NCBI GenBank assembly: GCA_016192345.1
Contig: JACPUH010000085.1
Location: forward strand, 1 to 49,712
Origin: Ignavibacteriales bacterium
GTDB taxonomy: Bacteria > Bacteroidota > Ignavibacteria > UBA10030
DNA: 49,712 nt
Direction: 5' to 3'
The notes beneath the pieces were generated by a model, which was not told the DNA's origin, searched no databases, and saw only the letters and a list, made by a program, of their open reading frames with translations. The translations under genes and the position numbers were made by a program. Positions 16,135 through 25,538 of this stretch are shown one piece after another; position 1 is the stretch's first letter, and every line of letters begins with the position of its first letter.

Positions 16135-16962
16135 ATGGAGAACATTCGCCCCCCGGCGGTAGCAGGGATGTTTTACGAAGCCGATCCGGCGAGACTCGCC
16201 CGAACCGTTGCGACGCTTCTTGACCAGGCGGAACCGGGCGTTGTGCAAGGTTCTTTGCGTGGACTGGTTGTTCCCCATGCCGGCTATATGTATTCAGGTT
16301 CAACGGCAGCGGCTGGATATCGGCTTCTGAAGGGAATACAGTTTGACGTTGTGGTGATCGTTGCGCCGAGTCACCGGGATTATTTTGAGGGAGCCGCCAT
16401 TTATCCCGGCGCTGGGTATCGGACACCGATCGGCGATGTCGCCATCGAGCCGGAGGTTCGGGAGGAGCTTGTTGCTGGGTCCCGCGTCCTGGCGATGAAG
16501 GAAGAGGGACATCGCACCGAACATTCGGTGGAAGTACAGCTCCCGTTTCTTCAAAAGGTGCTGGGGGATTTTTCCTTCGTCCCCATCGTGATGGGGAACC
16601 AGGCACGCGGGACGTGCGAACTCCTGGCGGCCGACCTGGTGCGAACATTGCGGGGGAGGAAGGCCCTCCTCCTTGCCAGCAGCGACCTCTCCCACTATCA
16701 TCCGTACGATCTTGCCCTCTCCCTGGACCGGATCGTGCTGAAGGATGTCGAGGCGTTCGATGAGGAATCCTTGCTGATGAACCTTGAGAACGACTCGGCT
16801 GAAGCGTGTGGCGGTGGACCGATCGTAGTGGTTATGAAAGCCCTGAAGGAACTCGGCGCAAACCGATCCCAAATCCTCTTCTATTGCAACTCCGGCGATG
16901 TCACCGGGAAAAAAGACGGTGTCGTTGGATACCTTTCGGCAGCATTCACCCAGAAGAATTAA
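16135..16962 (+). CDS. amrB: MEMO1-like protein (AmmeMemoRadiSam system protein B)
   Basis: 275 aa. The MEMO/LigB-like fold signatures are clear: RPPAVAGMFYEAD at the start, VVPHAGYMYSG, IVAPSHRDYFEG, the EEGHRTEHSVEVQLPFLQ segment, LASSDLSHYHPYD and a final YCNSGDVTGKKDGVVGYLSAAF (quoted in part). The conserved His residues (PHAGY, EHSVEVQ, DLSHY) form the metal site seen in human MEMO1. It starts 27 bp after the AMMECR1-like gene, so both are cotranscribed. Confidence 0.92.
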   Translation: MENIRPPAVAGMFYEADPARLARTVATLLDQAEPGVVQGSLRGLVVPHAGYMYSGSTAAAGYRLLKGIQFDVVVIVAPSHRDYFEGAAIYPGAGYRTPIGDVAIEPEVREELVAGSRVLAMKEEGHRTEHSVEVQLPFLQKVLGDFSFVPIVMGNQARGTCELLAADLVRTLRGRKALLLASSDLSHYHPYDLALSLDRIVLKDVEAFDEESLLMNLENDSAEACGGGPIVVVMKALKELGANRSQILFYCNSGDVTGKKDGVVGYLSAAFTQKN

Positions 16963-16974
16963 GAGCCCATCCGC

Positions 16975-17853
16975 TTGAAACCATTGACGGTAAGCCTTAT
17001 CGGAGCAGGCCGTGTCGGCGCGACCCTGGCCCTGATGCTTCATCGGCGCGGTCATCGCATCGTGTGCATCATCAACAGAAGTCCTGAGGCTGCACTCCGC
17101 ACTGCACGGCTGGTCGATTGTGGGCTGAGTTCAACGGAGAACGCCGCTCTTGCGCCGGAGACCGATCTGCTTGCCATCGCAGTTCCGGATGAGCAACTGG
17201 AAGCGGTGGCGGCGGAAGTCGCAGAACGGGCGAAGTTGAACTTTCATGACCTTGTTGCTTTCCATACATCCGGAGTTCACACAAGCGATCTCCTTGATCC
17301 CTTGGCGAAGAAGGGGGCTGTGACCTGTTCGATTCATCCGATCCAGACATTCGCGGCCGGAATGCCAGTCGAGGAGCAGGTCGGGATGATGAAGGGGATC
17401 AGCTACGGAATCGAGGGGAATGACCAAGGGAGGAGGATGGCGGAGCAAATCGTTGCCGCTCTGGAGGGGAACATTCTCGTGGTTCCAAAAGAAGAGAAAA
17501 TTTCGTATCATCTTGCGTGCGTTTTTGCTTCCAATTACACCGTGGCGTTGCTGGGGGCGGTGGAAGAGCTTACGGCATCGTACGGTGGTTCTTCAGCTCT
17601 GAAGCACTTTCGCACGCTGGTCGAGTCGAGCATTGCCAATGCAGTACGGATGTCCCCTGCGAAGGCATTGACCGGGCCGATCGCCCGCGGGAGTTCAAGG
17701 GTCATTGAGGCGCATGTCTCCGGGCTCCAGACAAGACCGGATCTCCAAGAACTCTACAAAAGCCTTGCCTCGTGGGCCATTGAACTCGCACAACGCGGGA
17801 AAAGGATCACGCCGGAGCAAGCCCAACGACTCAAGGAAACGCTTTCCCGATGA
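16975..17853 (+). CDS. Rossmann-fold and DUF2520 protein (dehydrogenase-like)
   Basis: 292 aa from a TTG at 16975, 12 bp after the MEMO-like gene. The N-terminus is a dinucleotide-binding fold (SLIGAGRVGATLALML), and the C-terminal half is the all-helical DUF2520 domain (SYHLACVFASNYTVALLGA, later TGPIARGSS). The layout resembles pyrroline-5-carboxylate or prephenate dehydrogenases. The family is often annotated as a putative NADP oxidoreductase with unknown substrate. The stop overlaps the next start (ATGA), so the genes are coupled. Confidence 0.87.
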   Translation: MKPLTVSLIGAGRVGATLALMLHRRGHRIVCIINRSPEAALRTARLVDCGLSSTENAALAPETDLLAIAVPDEQLEAVAAEVAERAKLNFHDLVAFHTSGVHTSDLLDPLAKKGAVTCSIHPIQTFAAGMPVEEQVGMMKGISYGIEGNDQGRRMAEQIVAALEGNILVVPKEEKISYHLACVFASNYTVALLGAVEELTASYGGSSALKHFRTLVESSIANAVRMSPAKALTGPIARGSSRVIEAHVSGLQTRPDLQELYKSLASWAIELAQRGKRITPEQAQRLKETLSR

Positions 17854-18665
17854 TCGTCGACTATCATACCCATAGCTCTCTCTGCAAGCATGGCGAGGGG
17901 GATGTTGAAGAATATATCCGAAAGGCGCTTGCGTTGGGCCTGGATGAGATCGGCTGTTCGGAACACATGCCGATGCCGGATGGATTTGACCTGCGTCACC
18001 GGATGAGTCTTGAAGAATATTATACCTCGTACGCCCCCCGTGTGTCTGTTTTGGCGGAACAGTACCGGGGGCGCATTGCCGTCCGTCGGGGACTTGAGGC
18101 TGAGTTCCTTCCAGGCGCCGACGATTGGATCGAAAAGTTTATTGAGGAAAATGATTTTGATTATGTGATCGGCTCTATTCATTTTTTGGGGGACTTGAGG
18201 ACAGTGAAACCGTTGTTCCATGTGGAGTATGCCGAACATGAAATCGAGCAACTGCACACGGAGTACTTCGAAGCCATATGCGCCTCGGCACAATGCCGTC
18301 GATATGATATTATCGGCCATTGCGATTTAATCAAAAAGTTCGGGGTCCGTGCCACGCCGAAGATCGAGGAGGCGTGCTGGGAGGCGTTGAAGGCGATCAG
18401 GGCCGGGGACATCGCCATCGAAATCAACACCTCGGGACTCCGGAAACCGGAGCATGACACCTATCCCGGCATCAAGGTCCTTGAGCGGGCAAGAGAATTG
18501 AATATCCCGCTCACACTCGGCTCGGACGCCCACAAACCGGAGCAGGTTGGACTCTTTTTTGACAAAGCCGTTGCCCTGCTGGAGAAGTTTGGAGGAGGAA
18601 GGATCTCCCTGTTCGAAGGGCGGCAACGGAGGGAAGTACGCGTCTCACGATTCAAGGCAGCTTGA
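17850..18665 (+). CDS. hisK: PHP-family histidinol-phosphatase (HisK type)
   Basis: 271 aa. The PHP metal-site motifs are in order: DYHTHSSLCKHGEG at the start, GCSEHMPMP, RGLEAEF, YVIGSIHFLG, IIGHCDLIKKFG, AIEINTSGLRKP and LTLGSDAHKPEQVG. This matches the PHP-type histidinol-phosphatase, which makes histidinol in histidine synthesis. No other his genes are here, so a related PHP phosphoesterase is possible. The ATG overlaps the previous stop by four bases. Confidence 0.85.
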   Translation: MIVDYHTHSSLCKHGEGDVEEYIRKALALGLDEIGCSEHMPMPDGFDLRHRMSLEEYYTSYAPRVSVLAEQYRGRIAVRRGLEAEFLPGADDWIEKFIEENDFDYVIGSIHFLGDLRTVKPLFHVEYAEHEIEQLHTEYFEAICASAQCRRYDIIGHCDLIKKFGVRATPKIEEACWEALKAIRAGDIAIEINTSGLRKPEHDTYPGIKVLERARELNIPLTLGSDAHKPEQVGLFFDKAVALLEKFGGGRISLFEGRQRREVRVSRFKAA

Positions 18666-18690
18666 TTCCACACCATCGAGGAATAACCGT

Positions 18691-19755
18691 TTGAAAGCTC
18701 TCATCGCCAGCGGGGGACGAGGCACAAGGCTCCGCCCCATCACGCACACCCAGAATAAGCATCTGATCCCGATTGCCAACAAGCCGATCCTGTATTACGC
18801 GATCGAAGCGGCCGTCGATGCCGGTATCAAAGAGATTGGCATCGTGCACAATGCCGACTCCCGCGAGGTGCCCGACTATGTCGGGGACGGTTCAAAATGG
18901 GGGGCGAAGATTTCCTACATTCTCCAGGAAACGCCGGGGGGACTCGCGCAGGTGATCCAACTTGCGGAAGGGTTTGTAGGGAAGGAGAGTTTCGTTTTCT
19001 ACCTTGGCGACAATATGGTGGTGGGGGGATTGAAGAGGTTCGTCGAAGACTTCCAGCGGCAGCAATGCAACTGTCTTTTAACGCTTGCGAAAGTGAAGGA
19101 CCCGGAGCGGTTTGGTGTGCCGGAGATTCAAGGGGGTATGATTGTGGGAGTGGAGGAAAAGCCGAATGCGCCTAAAAGTCAGTACGCTGTCGCAGGTATT
19201 TACATCTACGACTCGCATATTTTTGAAGCGGTGAAGAACTTGAAGCCCAGCAGTCGGGGTGAGCTGGAGATTTCCGACGCCCATCAATATCTGATCGACA
19301 AGGGATACAAGGTGGGCTATACCGAGATCACCGGCTGGTGGAAGGATACCGGGAAGCCGGTCGATTTGCTCGAGGCGAACAGGCTCGTTCTTGACAACGC
19401 AACGGCACGCAACGATGGAGAAGTGGACCAGTTGTCTGATGTGGCGGGGAAGGTGGTGATTGAGGCCGGGGCGAAGGTCATCAACAGCAAGGTGCGTGGG
19501 CCGGCGATTATCGGCAAGGGGGCCGTGATCGAAAATAGTTACATCGGCCCTTTCACCTCGATCGGCGACCGGACCCATGTAAAAAACAGTGAGGTCGAAT
19601 ACAGCATTATTCTCCGTGACTGCAGGATCGTGAGCGTGGGCATTCGCATCGAAGGAAGCATCCTCGGGAACGATGTGGAAATCGTCGAAGCGAACGGAAA
19701 GCCGCGTGTCCATAGGTTCATGATCGGGGACCAGAGCAGAATCGAAATAGCCTAA
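18691..19755 (+). CDS. Glucose-1-phosphate thymidylyltransferase, long (LbH-tailed) type
   Basis: 354 aa from a TTG at 18691 with GAGGA seven bases upstream; the same frame is open further 5' but overlaps the PHP gene. The N-terminal nucleotidyltransferase domain starts KALIASGGRGTRLRPIT and continues with NKPILYYAIE, FYLGDNM, GVEEKPNAPKS and GWWKDTGKPVDLLEAN. From about residue 245 a left-handed beta-helix of hexapeptide repeats follows (VIEAGAKVINSKV, IGKGAVIENSYIGPFTSIG, in part). This is the long RmlA/StrD branch, which makes dTDP-glucose for deoxysugars; the long form can use other sugar phosphates. Confidence 0.88.
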   Translation: MKALIASGGRGTRLRPITHTQNKHLIPIANKPILYYAIEAAVDAGIKEIGIVHNADSREVPDYVGDGSKWGAKISYILQETPGGLAQVIQLAEGFVGKESFVFYLGDNMVVGGLKRFVEDFQRQQCNCLLTLAKVKDPERFGVPEIQGGMIVGVEEKPNAPKSQYAVAGIYIYDSHIFEAVKNLKPSSRGELEISDAHQYLIDKGYKVGYTEITGWWKDTGKPVDLLEANRLVLDNATARNDGEVDQLSDVAGKVVIEAGAKVINSKVRGPAIIGKGAVIENSYIGPFTSIGDRTHVKNSEVEYSIILRDCRIVSVGIRIEGSILGNDVEIVEANGKPRVHRFMIGDQSRIEIA

Positions 19756-19773
19756 CCCCGAACATCAGAGACT

Positions 19774-19822
19774 ATCCCCGACCGTTCGGCTGAGTTCACG
19801 GCGAAGCCTTCAGGTCGGGGAT
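19774..19822. terminator. Hairpin downstream of the nucleotidyltransferase gene
   Basis: A perfect 10-bp inverted repeat, ATCCCCGACC (19774-19783) and GGTCGGGGAT (19813-19822), with a 29-nt loop. It starts 18 bp after the stop codon. There is no T-run, so it may be a dispersed palindrome rather than a true terminator. Confidence 0.4.
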
Positions 19823-19903
19823 CCCCAGCCTCAAATCGGGGTCCCACGACCCAAACTTAGCCTGGGCTTTAGCCATGACACAGATATTTTGGAGATGGTT
19901 TGT

Positions 19904-20686
19904 ATGAACTACCAGACACTCCTCTTTGAAGTACAAGAAGCCGTGGCATATGTCACGATCAACAGACCCGACAAGCTCAACGCGCTGAATGCCCAGGCGA
20001 AATCGGAACTCCGCGAGGCGTTCGAGCACTGCAGGACCGACGACGCGATTTCCGTCGTCATCCTCACCGGTGCCGGAGAGAAGGCCTTCGTTGCTGGGAC
20101 CGACATCAGGGAGTTGACCGCGTTGAACCCTGAGACCGGAAAGGAATTTTCGGAGGAGGGACAGTCGGTTTTCAACCTCATCGAGAATCTCGGCAAACCG
20201 GTCATTGCCGCCGTGAACGGGTATGCCCTCGGCGGGGGAATGGAGCTGGCCCTCGCCTGCCACATCCGTATTGCGGGGGAGAACGCGAAGTTTGGGCAAC
20301 CGGAGGTTAATCTCGGGATTATTCCGGGATATGGAGGAACGCAGAGGCTGGCCCGGTTGGTGGGAAAGGGGAGGGGAATGGAGTTGATCCTCACCGGCGA
20401 TCAGATCGATGCCCAGGAGGCACTGAGGATCGGCTTGGTGAACAAAGTGGTCCCGTTGTCGGATCTGATTAGCACCGCCCGCGCGATGGCGCAGAAGATC
20501 GCCTCCAAGGGACAGATTGCTGTCCGGATGGCACTGAAGGCAGTCAACATGACGCACGAAACAAACCTGACGGATGGCCAAGCACTTGAGGCAAGCCTCT
20601 TCGGCCTCTGTTGCGGGACGGAGGATTTTAAGGAAGGAGCGAAGGCTTTTCTGGAGAAGAGGAAAGCCGAATTTAAAAATAAATAA
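19904..20686 (+). CDS. Enoyl-CoA hydratase/isomerase family protein (crotonase)
   Basis: 260 aa from ATG 19904, with GGAG at 19891-19894. Crotonase signatures are intact: YVTINRPDKLNALNA, the oxyanion-hole segments KAFVAGTDI and NGYALGGGMELALAC, and both catalytic glutamates (GGGMELA and FGQPEVNLGIIPGYGGTQRL). This fits a short-chain enoyl-CoA hydratase or 3-hydroxybutyryl-CoA dehydratase, adding water to 2-enoyl-CoA. No other beta-oxidation genes are adjacent. Confidence 0.9.
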   Translation: MNYQTLLFEVQEAVAYVTINRPDKLNALNAQAKSELREAFEHCRTDDAISVVILTGAGEKAFVAGTDIRELTALNPETGKEFSEEGQSVFNLIENLGKPVIAAVNGYALGGGMELALACHIRIAGENAKFGQPEVNLGIIPGYGGTQRLARLVGKGRGMELILTGDQIDAQEALRIGLVNKVVPLSDLISTARAMAQKIASKGQIAVRMALKAVNMTHETNLTDGQALEASLFGLCCGTEDFKEGAKAFLEKRKAEFKNK

Positions 20687-20703
20687 GAAGTTCTGTGCGC
20701 TTA

Positions 20704-20756
20704 CCCACTTTTTTACCAGTGGGCCACGAAACACCCCGGCTCAAAATACGCCGGGG
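20704..20756. terminator. Two hairpins after the crotonase gene
   Basis: CCCACT (20704-20709) pairs with AGTGGG (20718-20723), and CCCCGGC (20734-20740) pairs perfectly with GCCGGGG (20750-20756). They lie 17 bp beyond the stop and just before repeat copy A. Their position suggests a transcription end, though the T-run lies inside the first loop instead of after a stem. Confidence 0.35.
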
Positions 20757-20760
20757 CAGG

Positions 20761-20857
20761 CACGAATCACGCGAAAACCATTTCGTGTGCTTGGCGTGTT
20801 TCGCGGGGAAAAAAAGCCACCGCCTTTGATTGTGGTCGTTTAATGGGTTCGTGGGTA
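20761..20857. repeat. 97-bp dispersed repeat, copy A (uninterrupted)
   Basis: Starts CACGAATCACGCGAAAAC and ends GTTCGTGGGTA. It is collinear with 40677-40807 over both halves: 33 bases on the left against 34, and 64 on the right against 64. Copy B carries 33 extra bases at one point. The repeat itself holds internal complementary blocks (CACGAA/TTCGTG). It lies in the leader of glyS. Confidence 0.75.
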
Positions 20858-20932
20858 AAGAGTTGCAGCTCTGAAATGCTTTTGATGAGAGAAGAACAAT
20901 AAAAGAACCACAGGAGCGATGCGATACGAAGT

Positions 20933-22420
20933 ATGAGCCAGACAAGCAAAACAAACGTTGATCAAGCGAAGCTGATGGAGAAGATCGTGTCGCTCGCCAA
21001 GCGACGCGGCTATGTTTTCCAATCGAGTGAGATTTACGGGGGACTGAACGGCTGCTGGGATTACGGTCCGCTGGGTGTGGAGATGCTGAACAACCTGAAG
21101 CAGCAGTGGTGGAAGCACATGACATACCGGGAGAACGTCGAGGGCATCGATGCCTCGATCCTGATGCACCCGCGTGTCTGGGAAGCATCCGGACACGTCG
21201 AGAACTTCACCGACCCCATGGTGGATTGCAAGCAGTGCAAGGCACGGTACCAGCTTGACGTGTTGTTCGACGATCTTTCCCTCAAACGAAAAAAAGAAGC
21301 GCTCCGGGAATTGCACCCCGGCAAGTTCGACGGTCAACTGAAGGATGAAGTCGTTACGGAAGAATTCAGCAAGCTGATCGCCACCGATGCCTCCTCCGCC
21401 GAGGTGACCAAAGCGCTCTCGTGCCCGAGCTGCGGCAATAAAGGGACCTTCACCGAAGCACGCAAGTTCAACCTGATGTTCAAGACCTTCGTTGGTCCGG
21501 TGGAGGACTCCTCCTCCGTCGTCTTTCTTCGGCCAGAGACCGCCCAGGGGATCTTCGTCAACTTTCTTAACGTCCAATCGGCTTCACGCCAGAAACTCCC
21601 GTTCGGCATTGCCCAGATCGGACCGGCGTTCCGCAACGAGCTCAATACCAGGAACTTTCTTTTCCGGACCCGCGAGTTCGAGCAGATGGAGATGCAGTTC
21701 TTCGTCAAGCCCGGAACCGACGATCAGTGGTTTGAGTATTGGCGCTCGGAACGCCTGCAATGGTTCCATGACCTTGGAATGACGAAAGAGAAGCTTCAGT
21801 GGCATCAGCATCCGCCCGACAAGCTCGCCCATTACGCCAAGGACGCTTACGACATCGAGTATCAGTTCCCTTTCGGATGGGGGGAGATCGAGGGGATTCA
21901 TAACCGGACTGATTACGACCTGTCGCGGCATGAAGAGTTTTCGGGGAAGGGGATGAAGTACTTCGACGAGCAGTCCAAAGAACGCTTTACCCCCTTCGTC
22001 ATCGAAACGTCGGTGGGAGCAAGCCGCTCCTTCATGGCCTTTCTCGTCGATGCCTATGCAGAGGAAGATGCCCCGACAGCGGAAGGAGGAGTAGAGACAC
22101 GGGTGGTCCTGAGACTGCATCCAAAGCTGGCGCCGACGAAGGTTGCCATTTTTCCACTGGTCAACAGGGACGGGATGCCGGAGATCGCGCACAAGTTGGA
22201 AGCCGACCTGCGCGGCTCGTTCCGTGTCTTCTATGATGACAGCGGCGCGGTGGGGCGGCGGTACCGACGGCAGGATGAAACCGGGACGCCGTATTGCGTC
22301 ACCGTCGATTCGCAAACCCTTCAGGATCAAACGGTGACCATGCGGGACCGCGATTCGATGCAGCAAGTGCGTATCCCGCTTGACAAAGTTCGCACGTATG
22401 TCCTCGAGAGGCTGATGTAG
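20933..22420 (+). CDS. glyS: Glycyl-tRNA synthetase (homodimeric type)
   Basis: 495 aa class II synthetase. The family start is clear (LMEKIVSLAKRRGYVFQSSE, then GLNGCWDYGPLGVEM). A four-cysteine zinc site is visible, CKQCKARY and CPSCGNKG. Motif 2 is AFRNELNTRNFLFRTREFEQME in part, and motif 3 ends with VGASRSFMAFL. The C-terminal anticodon-binding domain follows (KLAPTKVAIFPL to the end). The enzyme charges tRNA-Gly with glycine using ATP. The dispersed repeat immediately upstream replaces any recognisable leader; no T-box is seen. Confidence 0.95.
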   Translation: MSQTSKTNVDQAKLMEKIVSLAKRRGYVFQSSEIYGGLNGCWDYGPLGVEMLNNLKQQWWKHMTYRENVEGIDASILMHPRVWEASGHVENFTDPMVDCKQCKARYQLDVLFDDLSLKRKKEALRELHPGKFDGQLKDEVVTEEFSKLIATDASSAEVTKALSCPSCGNKGTFTEARKFNLMFKTFVGPVEDSSSVVFLRPETAQGIFVNFLNVQSASRQKLPFGIAQIGPAFRNELNTRNFLFRTREFEQMEMQFFVKPGTDDQWFEYWRSERLQWFHDLGMTKEKLQWHQHPPDKLAHYAKDAYDIEYQFPFGWGEIEGIHNRTDYDLSRHEEFSGKGMKYFDEQSKERFTPFVIETSVGASRSFMAFLVDAYAEEDAPTAEGGVETRVVLRLHPKLAPTKVAIFPLVNRDGMPEIAHKLEADLRGSFRVFYDDSGAVGRRYRRQDETGTPYCVTVDSQTLQDQTVTMRDRDSMQQVRIPLDKVRTYVLERLM

Positions 22421-23635
22421 GTGAGCATGAGTACGGAACGAACCGGAGGGTATGGACATCAACCCCTGATCCGGAGAGGGAGCTCCCGTGGTTTCCACGG
22501 GCTCCTTCTTGTATTGCTCTTGTCATTCGAGCCCCTGAGCGCCCAATGGATCTCGGACCCCGCGTTGGATGCGAAGATTCTCCAGGGTATCGAATTCATT
22601 TACAGCATCGAATTTGACAAAGCGGACAGGGAGTTTGCCGACGTTGTAAGCTCACAGCCGGACCATCCCGCCGGTTATTTCTTTCAAGCGATGACGCAAT
22701 GGTGGAGGATCCTCAGCGACTTTGAGGATGAGTCGCAGGACGAACGCTTTGTCTCCATGCTCGCGAATGTTGAGGAAGTGTGTGAGCGAAGGCTCGGGAA
22801 GAACAAGAACGATGTTGCAGCCCTGTTTTTCAAAGGTGGGGCGATCGGGTTTCGCGGGAGGTTGAGGGTCAATCGCGGGAAATGGCTGGCGGCAGCGAAC
22901 GACGGGGTGAGCGCCCTTTCGGCCATCCGCAAGGCGAACGAGCTCGAACCAAAGAACAGCGACATCCTCCTCGGGATGGGGATTTACAATTATTACGCGG
23001 AGATGGTCCCCGATCAGTACCCGATCCTGAAACCGGTGATGTTGTTCCTGCCGGGGGGGGACAAGAAAAAGGGGCTCGAACAGTTGGAGCGCGCCGCACA
23101 GGAAGCGCGGTACGCCAAAACCGAGGCGATGTATTTTCTACTGCAAACCTATTTTTCCTACGAAAAGAACTACACAAAATCCCTGGAACTCGCCTCCAGG
23201 CTTCGTTCCCGGTATCCGGAGAACTCGATCTTTCACAGGATGTACGGAAGATGTTTCGTCAGCCTCGGCAACTGGAATGAGGTCCAACGCGTCTTTGGAG
23301 AGGTCGAGGAACGGTTCCGGACGGGGCAGCCCGGATATAACACCCATGACGGGAGGGAGGCCCACTACTATCTCGGCCGATACCACTTCATCTCAGGTAA
23401 CCTGGACGAAGCCCTTCAGCATTTCTTCCGCTGCGATGAACTCTCACGCAGGACCGACAAGGATGGGGCTTCGGGTTTCATGGCGATGACCAACCTCACG
23501 ATCGGAATGATCTACGACCTCCAGGGGCGGAGATCTTCGGCCCAGGCTCAGTACCAAAAAGTCCTGTTGATGAAGGAATATAACCGGACCCACTCGGATG
23601 CACGCCGTTTCATAAAGACACCGTACAAACGATAA
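22421..23635 (+). CDS. Exported TPR-repeat protein
   Basis: Up to 404 aa; the start may be GTG 22421, directly after the glyS stop, or ATG 22427. A hydrophobic export segment (GLLLVLLLSFEPLSAQW) ends near residue 43. The rest is helical with TPR-like units: FDKADREFADVVSSQPDHPAGYF, the YAKTEAMYFLLQTYFSYEKN block, and the C-terminal GREAHYYLGRYHFISGNLDEAL (each in part). It is likely a periplasmic or surface scaffold. It is tightly coupled to glyS and to the ZIP transporter that follows two bases after its stop. Confidence 0.78.
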   Translation: MSMSTERTGGYGHQPLIRRGSSRGFHGLLLVLLLSFEPLSAQWISDPALDAKILQGIEFIYSIEFDKADREFADVVSSQPDHPAGYFFQAMTQWWRILSDFEDESQDERFVSMLANVEEVCERRLGKNKNDVAALFFKGGAIGFRGRLRVNRGKWLAAANDGVSALSAIRKANELEPKNSDILLGMGIYNYYAEMVPDQYPILKPVMLFLPGGDKKKGLEQLERAAQEARYAKTEAMYFLLQTYFSYEKNYTKSLELASRLRSRYPENSIFHRMYGRCFVSLGNWNEVQRVFGEVEERFRTGQPGYNTHDGREAHYYLGRYHFISGNLDEALQHFFRCDELSRRTDKDGASGFMAMTNLTIGMIYDLQGRRSSAQAQYQKVLLMKEYNRTHSDARRFIKTPYKR

Positions 23636-23637
23636 GT

Positions 23638-24384
23638 ATGACCTCCCAGATTCTCTTGTTCGGAATGATCGCCGCCTTTGCCGAAGTGCTAGGAGGAGCG
23701 ATCATCTATTTCAAATCATCCTGGCCGAGGCGGGCACAGGAGATCCTCCTGGCGCTCGGGGCGGGGTTTATCCTCGCGCTGGTATTTCTGAAACTGATCC
23801 CTGCAAGCATTGAGGCGGTTGGGGAGACGGCATCCCTTTACTTTATCCTTGGCTTTGCGATGATCCATTTCTTCGAGCATGCCATCGTCGGCCATCTCCA
23901 TTTTGGCGAGGAGACGCATCCCGAGGCGATGGTGTCCAAATTGGCGAGCCTTTCCGCCTTCTCGGGATTGTTCATCCATGCTTTTTTTGACGGTGTCTCG
24001 ATCTCGGTCGGAATGCAATTCGATTTCCTGATCGGTCTCCTGGTCTTCTGTGCCGTCTTGCTCCATAAGTTGCCTGAAGGCATGACGATCGGTTCGATTA
24101 TGGTCGCTTCAGGATTTTCCAGAAAGATTGTCCTGTACTCTTCCATCGGCCTCGGGGTGGCGACGATGTTGGGGGCGGGCACCGTGTTTATCTTCAACCG
24201 GGTTGGGCCGGAGGTGACGGGAATCGCGTTTGCTATCTCGGCAGGGGCGGCGGTGTACGTCGGGGCCAGCGACCTGATCCCTGAAATCAACAGGTCGGAA
24301 AACAGGATTCCTCCGCTGGTCGTGTTTGTCGGGATGGTCCTATTTTATATCAGTGAGAGACTGTTGGAGGGATTGGTTCGGTAA
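23638..24384 (+). CDS. ZIP-family metal transporter
   Basis: 248 aa with about eight membrane helices. The two metal-site helices of the ZIP family are clear: HAFFDGVSISVG in helix 4 and LHKLPEGMTIGS in helix 5. A histidine-rich cytoplasmic stretch, FFEHAIVGHLHFGEETH, lies in the helix 3-4 loop and probably binds metal. ZIP proteins bring zinc, iron or manganese into the cytoplasm. It begins two bases after the preceding TPR gene, so it is cotranscribed with that gene. Confidence 0.9.
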   Translation: MTSQILLFGMIAAFAEVLGGAIIYFKSSWPRRAQEILLALGAGFILALVFLKLIPASIEAVGETASLYFILGFAMIHFFEHAIVGHLHFGEETHPEAMVSKLASLSAFSGLFIHAFFDGVSISVGMQFDFLIGLLVFCAVLLHKLPEGMTIGSIMVASGFSRKIVLYSSIGLGVATMLGAGTVFIFNRVGPEVTGIAFAISAGAAVYVGASDLIPEINRSENRIPPLVVFVGMVLFYISERLLEGLVR

Positions 24385-24414
24385 GCCGTGAATGCAGATA
24401 GACAAAAAGAAGTT

Positions 24415-24510
24415 TACCGCGGAGGACACAAAGAAAAAAAAGAAGAGAAGGAAAGAATTTGTTCTGAGAGGCGTTTAATTCCCTCCGTGAACTCAGCGCG
24501 TCTGCGGTGA
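24415..24510. repeat. Intergenic palindrome between convergent genes
   Basis: TACCGCGGAGGACACAAAG (24415-24433) and the inverted arm ending CTGCGGTGA (24481-24510) are imperfect complements, with ACCGC conserved at both ends. The ZIP and PorV/PorQ genes converge here, so it may end both transcripts. It belongs to the ACCGC palindrome family. Confidence 0.5.
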
Positions 24511-24527
24511 GATTGCAGGCCTGAGTT

Positions 24528-25466
24528 TTAGAAGCTCGTGGCGATGGAGACGCGGTGCAGTCCGCCGATCTTGCCGTACGAGTTAAACGCATAATCCACA
24601 CGATAGTCCCCGATCACGATGCCGCCGCCGAGCGCAAACCCCGCGAGGCCGGCGCTGTTCCCCAGCTTCAACTCCTTGCGTTGCTCATTGTTGTACCCCA
24701 GCCGCAAACGGACCGATTCACTCATCACGAATTCCGCCCCGAGGGAGAATGAGGAAAAGCGGTCCAGGAAGGTGTCCTGCGATTCGTTCAACTTGTGGAA
24801 GTTGAGGTTCAGCAGGACGGGGAGATGTTCCGGACGTTTGGTGATGCCGACCTTCAGGTCGAGCGGAAGCGACTCCGAAGTTTCGAGGTAAGAGTTGAGT
24901 TGAGTGCCAAGGTTGAGGATGCTCGCGCCGATGGTGATATTCTCTGATGGGATCTGGTAGAGAACACCGAGGTCGAGGGCGATTGCCGCCGATTGCGTAC
25001 CGGCGATGGAGGAGTAAATGAATTTGACTCCCACCCCGTAGGTGGTCATTTCGTCGAACTGCCTTCCGATGCCCGCAACGAACGCGATATCGGTCGCCCC
25101 GAACGTCCCCAGCTCGTTGAACGACTCGTCGGTCTCTGTGAAGGAACCATAATCGACAAACATGATTCCGGCGGCAACGGTGCCGATGTCGTCAAGGTGC
25201 TGACCGTACGCGATGTGCCCGCTGTTCACATCGAGGAGATGCTTCAGAAATCCTACGGAGGCGGAGGGTTTCGCAAGGGTTGGAAGCGCCGCAGGGTTAT
25301 AGAAGACCAGGTTCGGGTCGTTCGTCATGGAAACGAAACTGCCGTTGAGTCCGGCCGCCCGTGCCCCGACTTCGTTCCTGAGGAAACTGTAGGTCCCCCC
25401 TCCCTGGGCAAGGGTTATCAGGGGGAGGATGAGCAGAAGAATACTATGCCGTATGAATCGTCGCAT
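24528..25466 (-). CDS. PorV/PorQ family outer-membrane protein
   Basis: 312 aa with a signal peptide ([16 protein letters not shown]). The N-terminal family signature is present: [20 protein letters not shown] followed by [18 protein letters not shown] (in part). The rest is a predicted beta-barrel with alternating strands ending HRVSIATSF, a typical C-terminal Phe. The opening is closest to PorQ-type proteins of the type IX secretion system, but the wider PorV/PorQ family also occurs in lineages where that system is unproven. No other por genes are in the window. Confidence 0.83.
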   Translation of the reverse strand: MRRFIRHSILLLILPLITLAQGGGTYSFLRNEVGARAAGLNGSFVSMTNDPNLVFYNPAALPTLAKPSASVGFLKHLLDVNSGHIAYGQHLDDIGTVAAGIMFVDYGSFTETDESFNELGTFGATDIAFVAGIGRQFDEMTTYGVGVKFIYSSIAGTQSAAIALDLGVLYQIPSENITIGASILNLGTQLNSYLETSESLPLDLKVGITKRPEHLPVLLNLNFHKLNESQDTFLDRFSSFSLGAEFVMSESVRLRLGYNNEQRKELKLGNSAGLAGFALGGGIVIGDYRVDYAFNSYGKIGGLHRVSIATSF

Positions 25467-25538
25467 CGAGGGCCAATCTACCCAAATAAGGAAAGAATTG
25501 CAAGGAACAGGGCTTCACGGCCCGATTCGGTTCATGAT

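Noticed and set aside
16085..17055. Long minus-strand open frames across the MEMO-like gene
   Set aside because: They are antisense shadows of a clearly conserved plus-strand protein, with no family resemblance.
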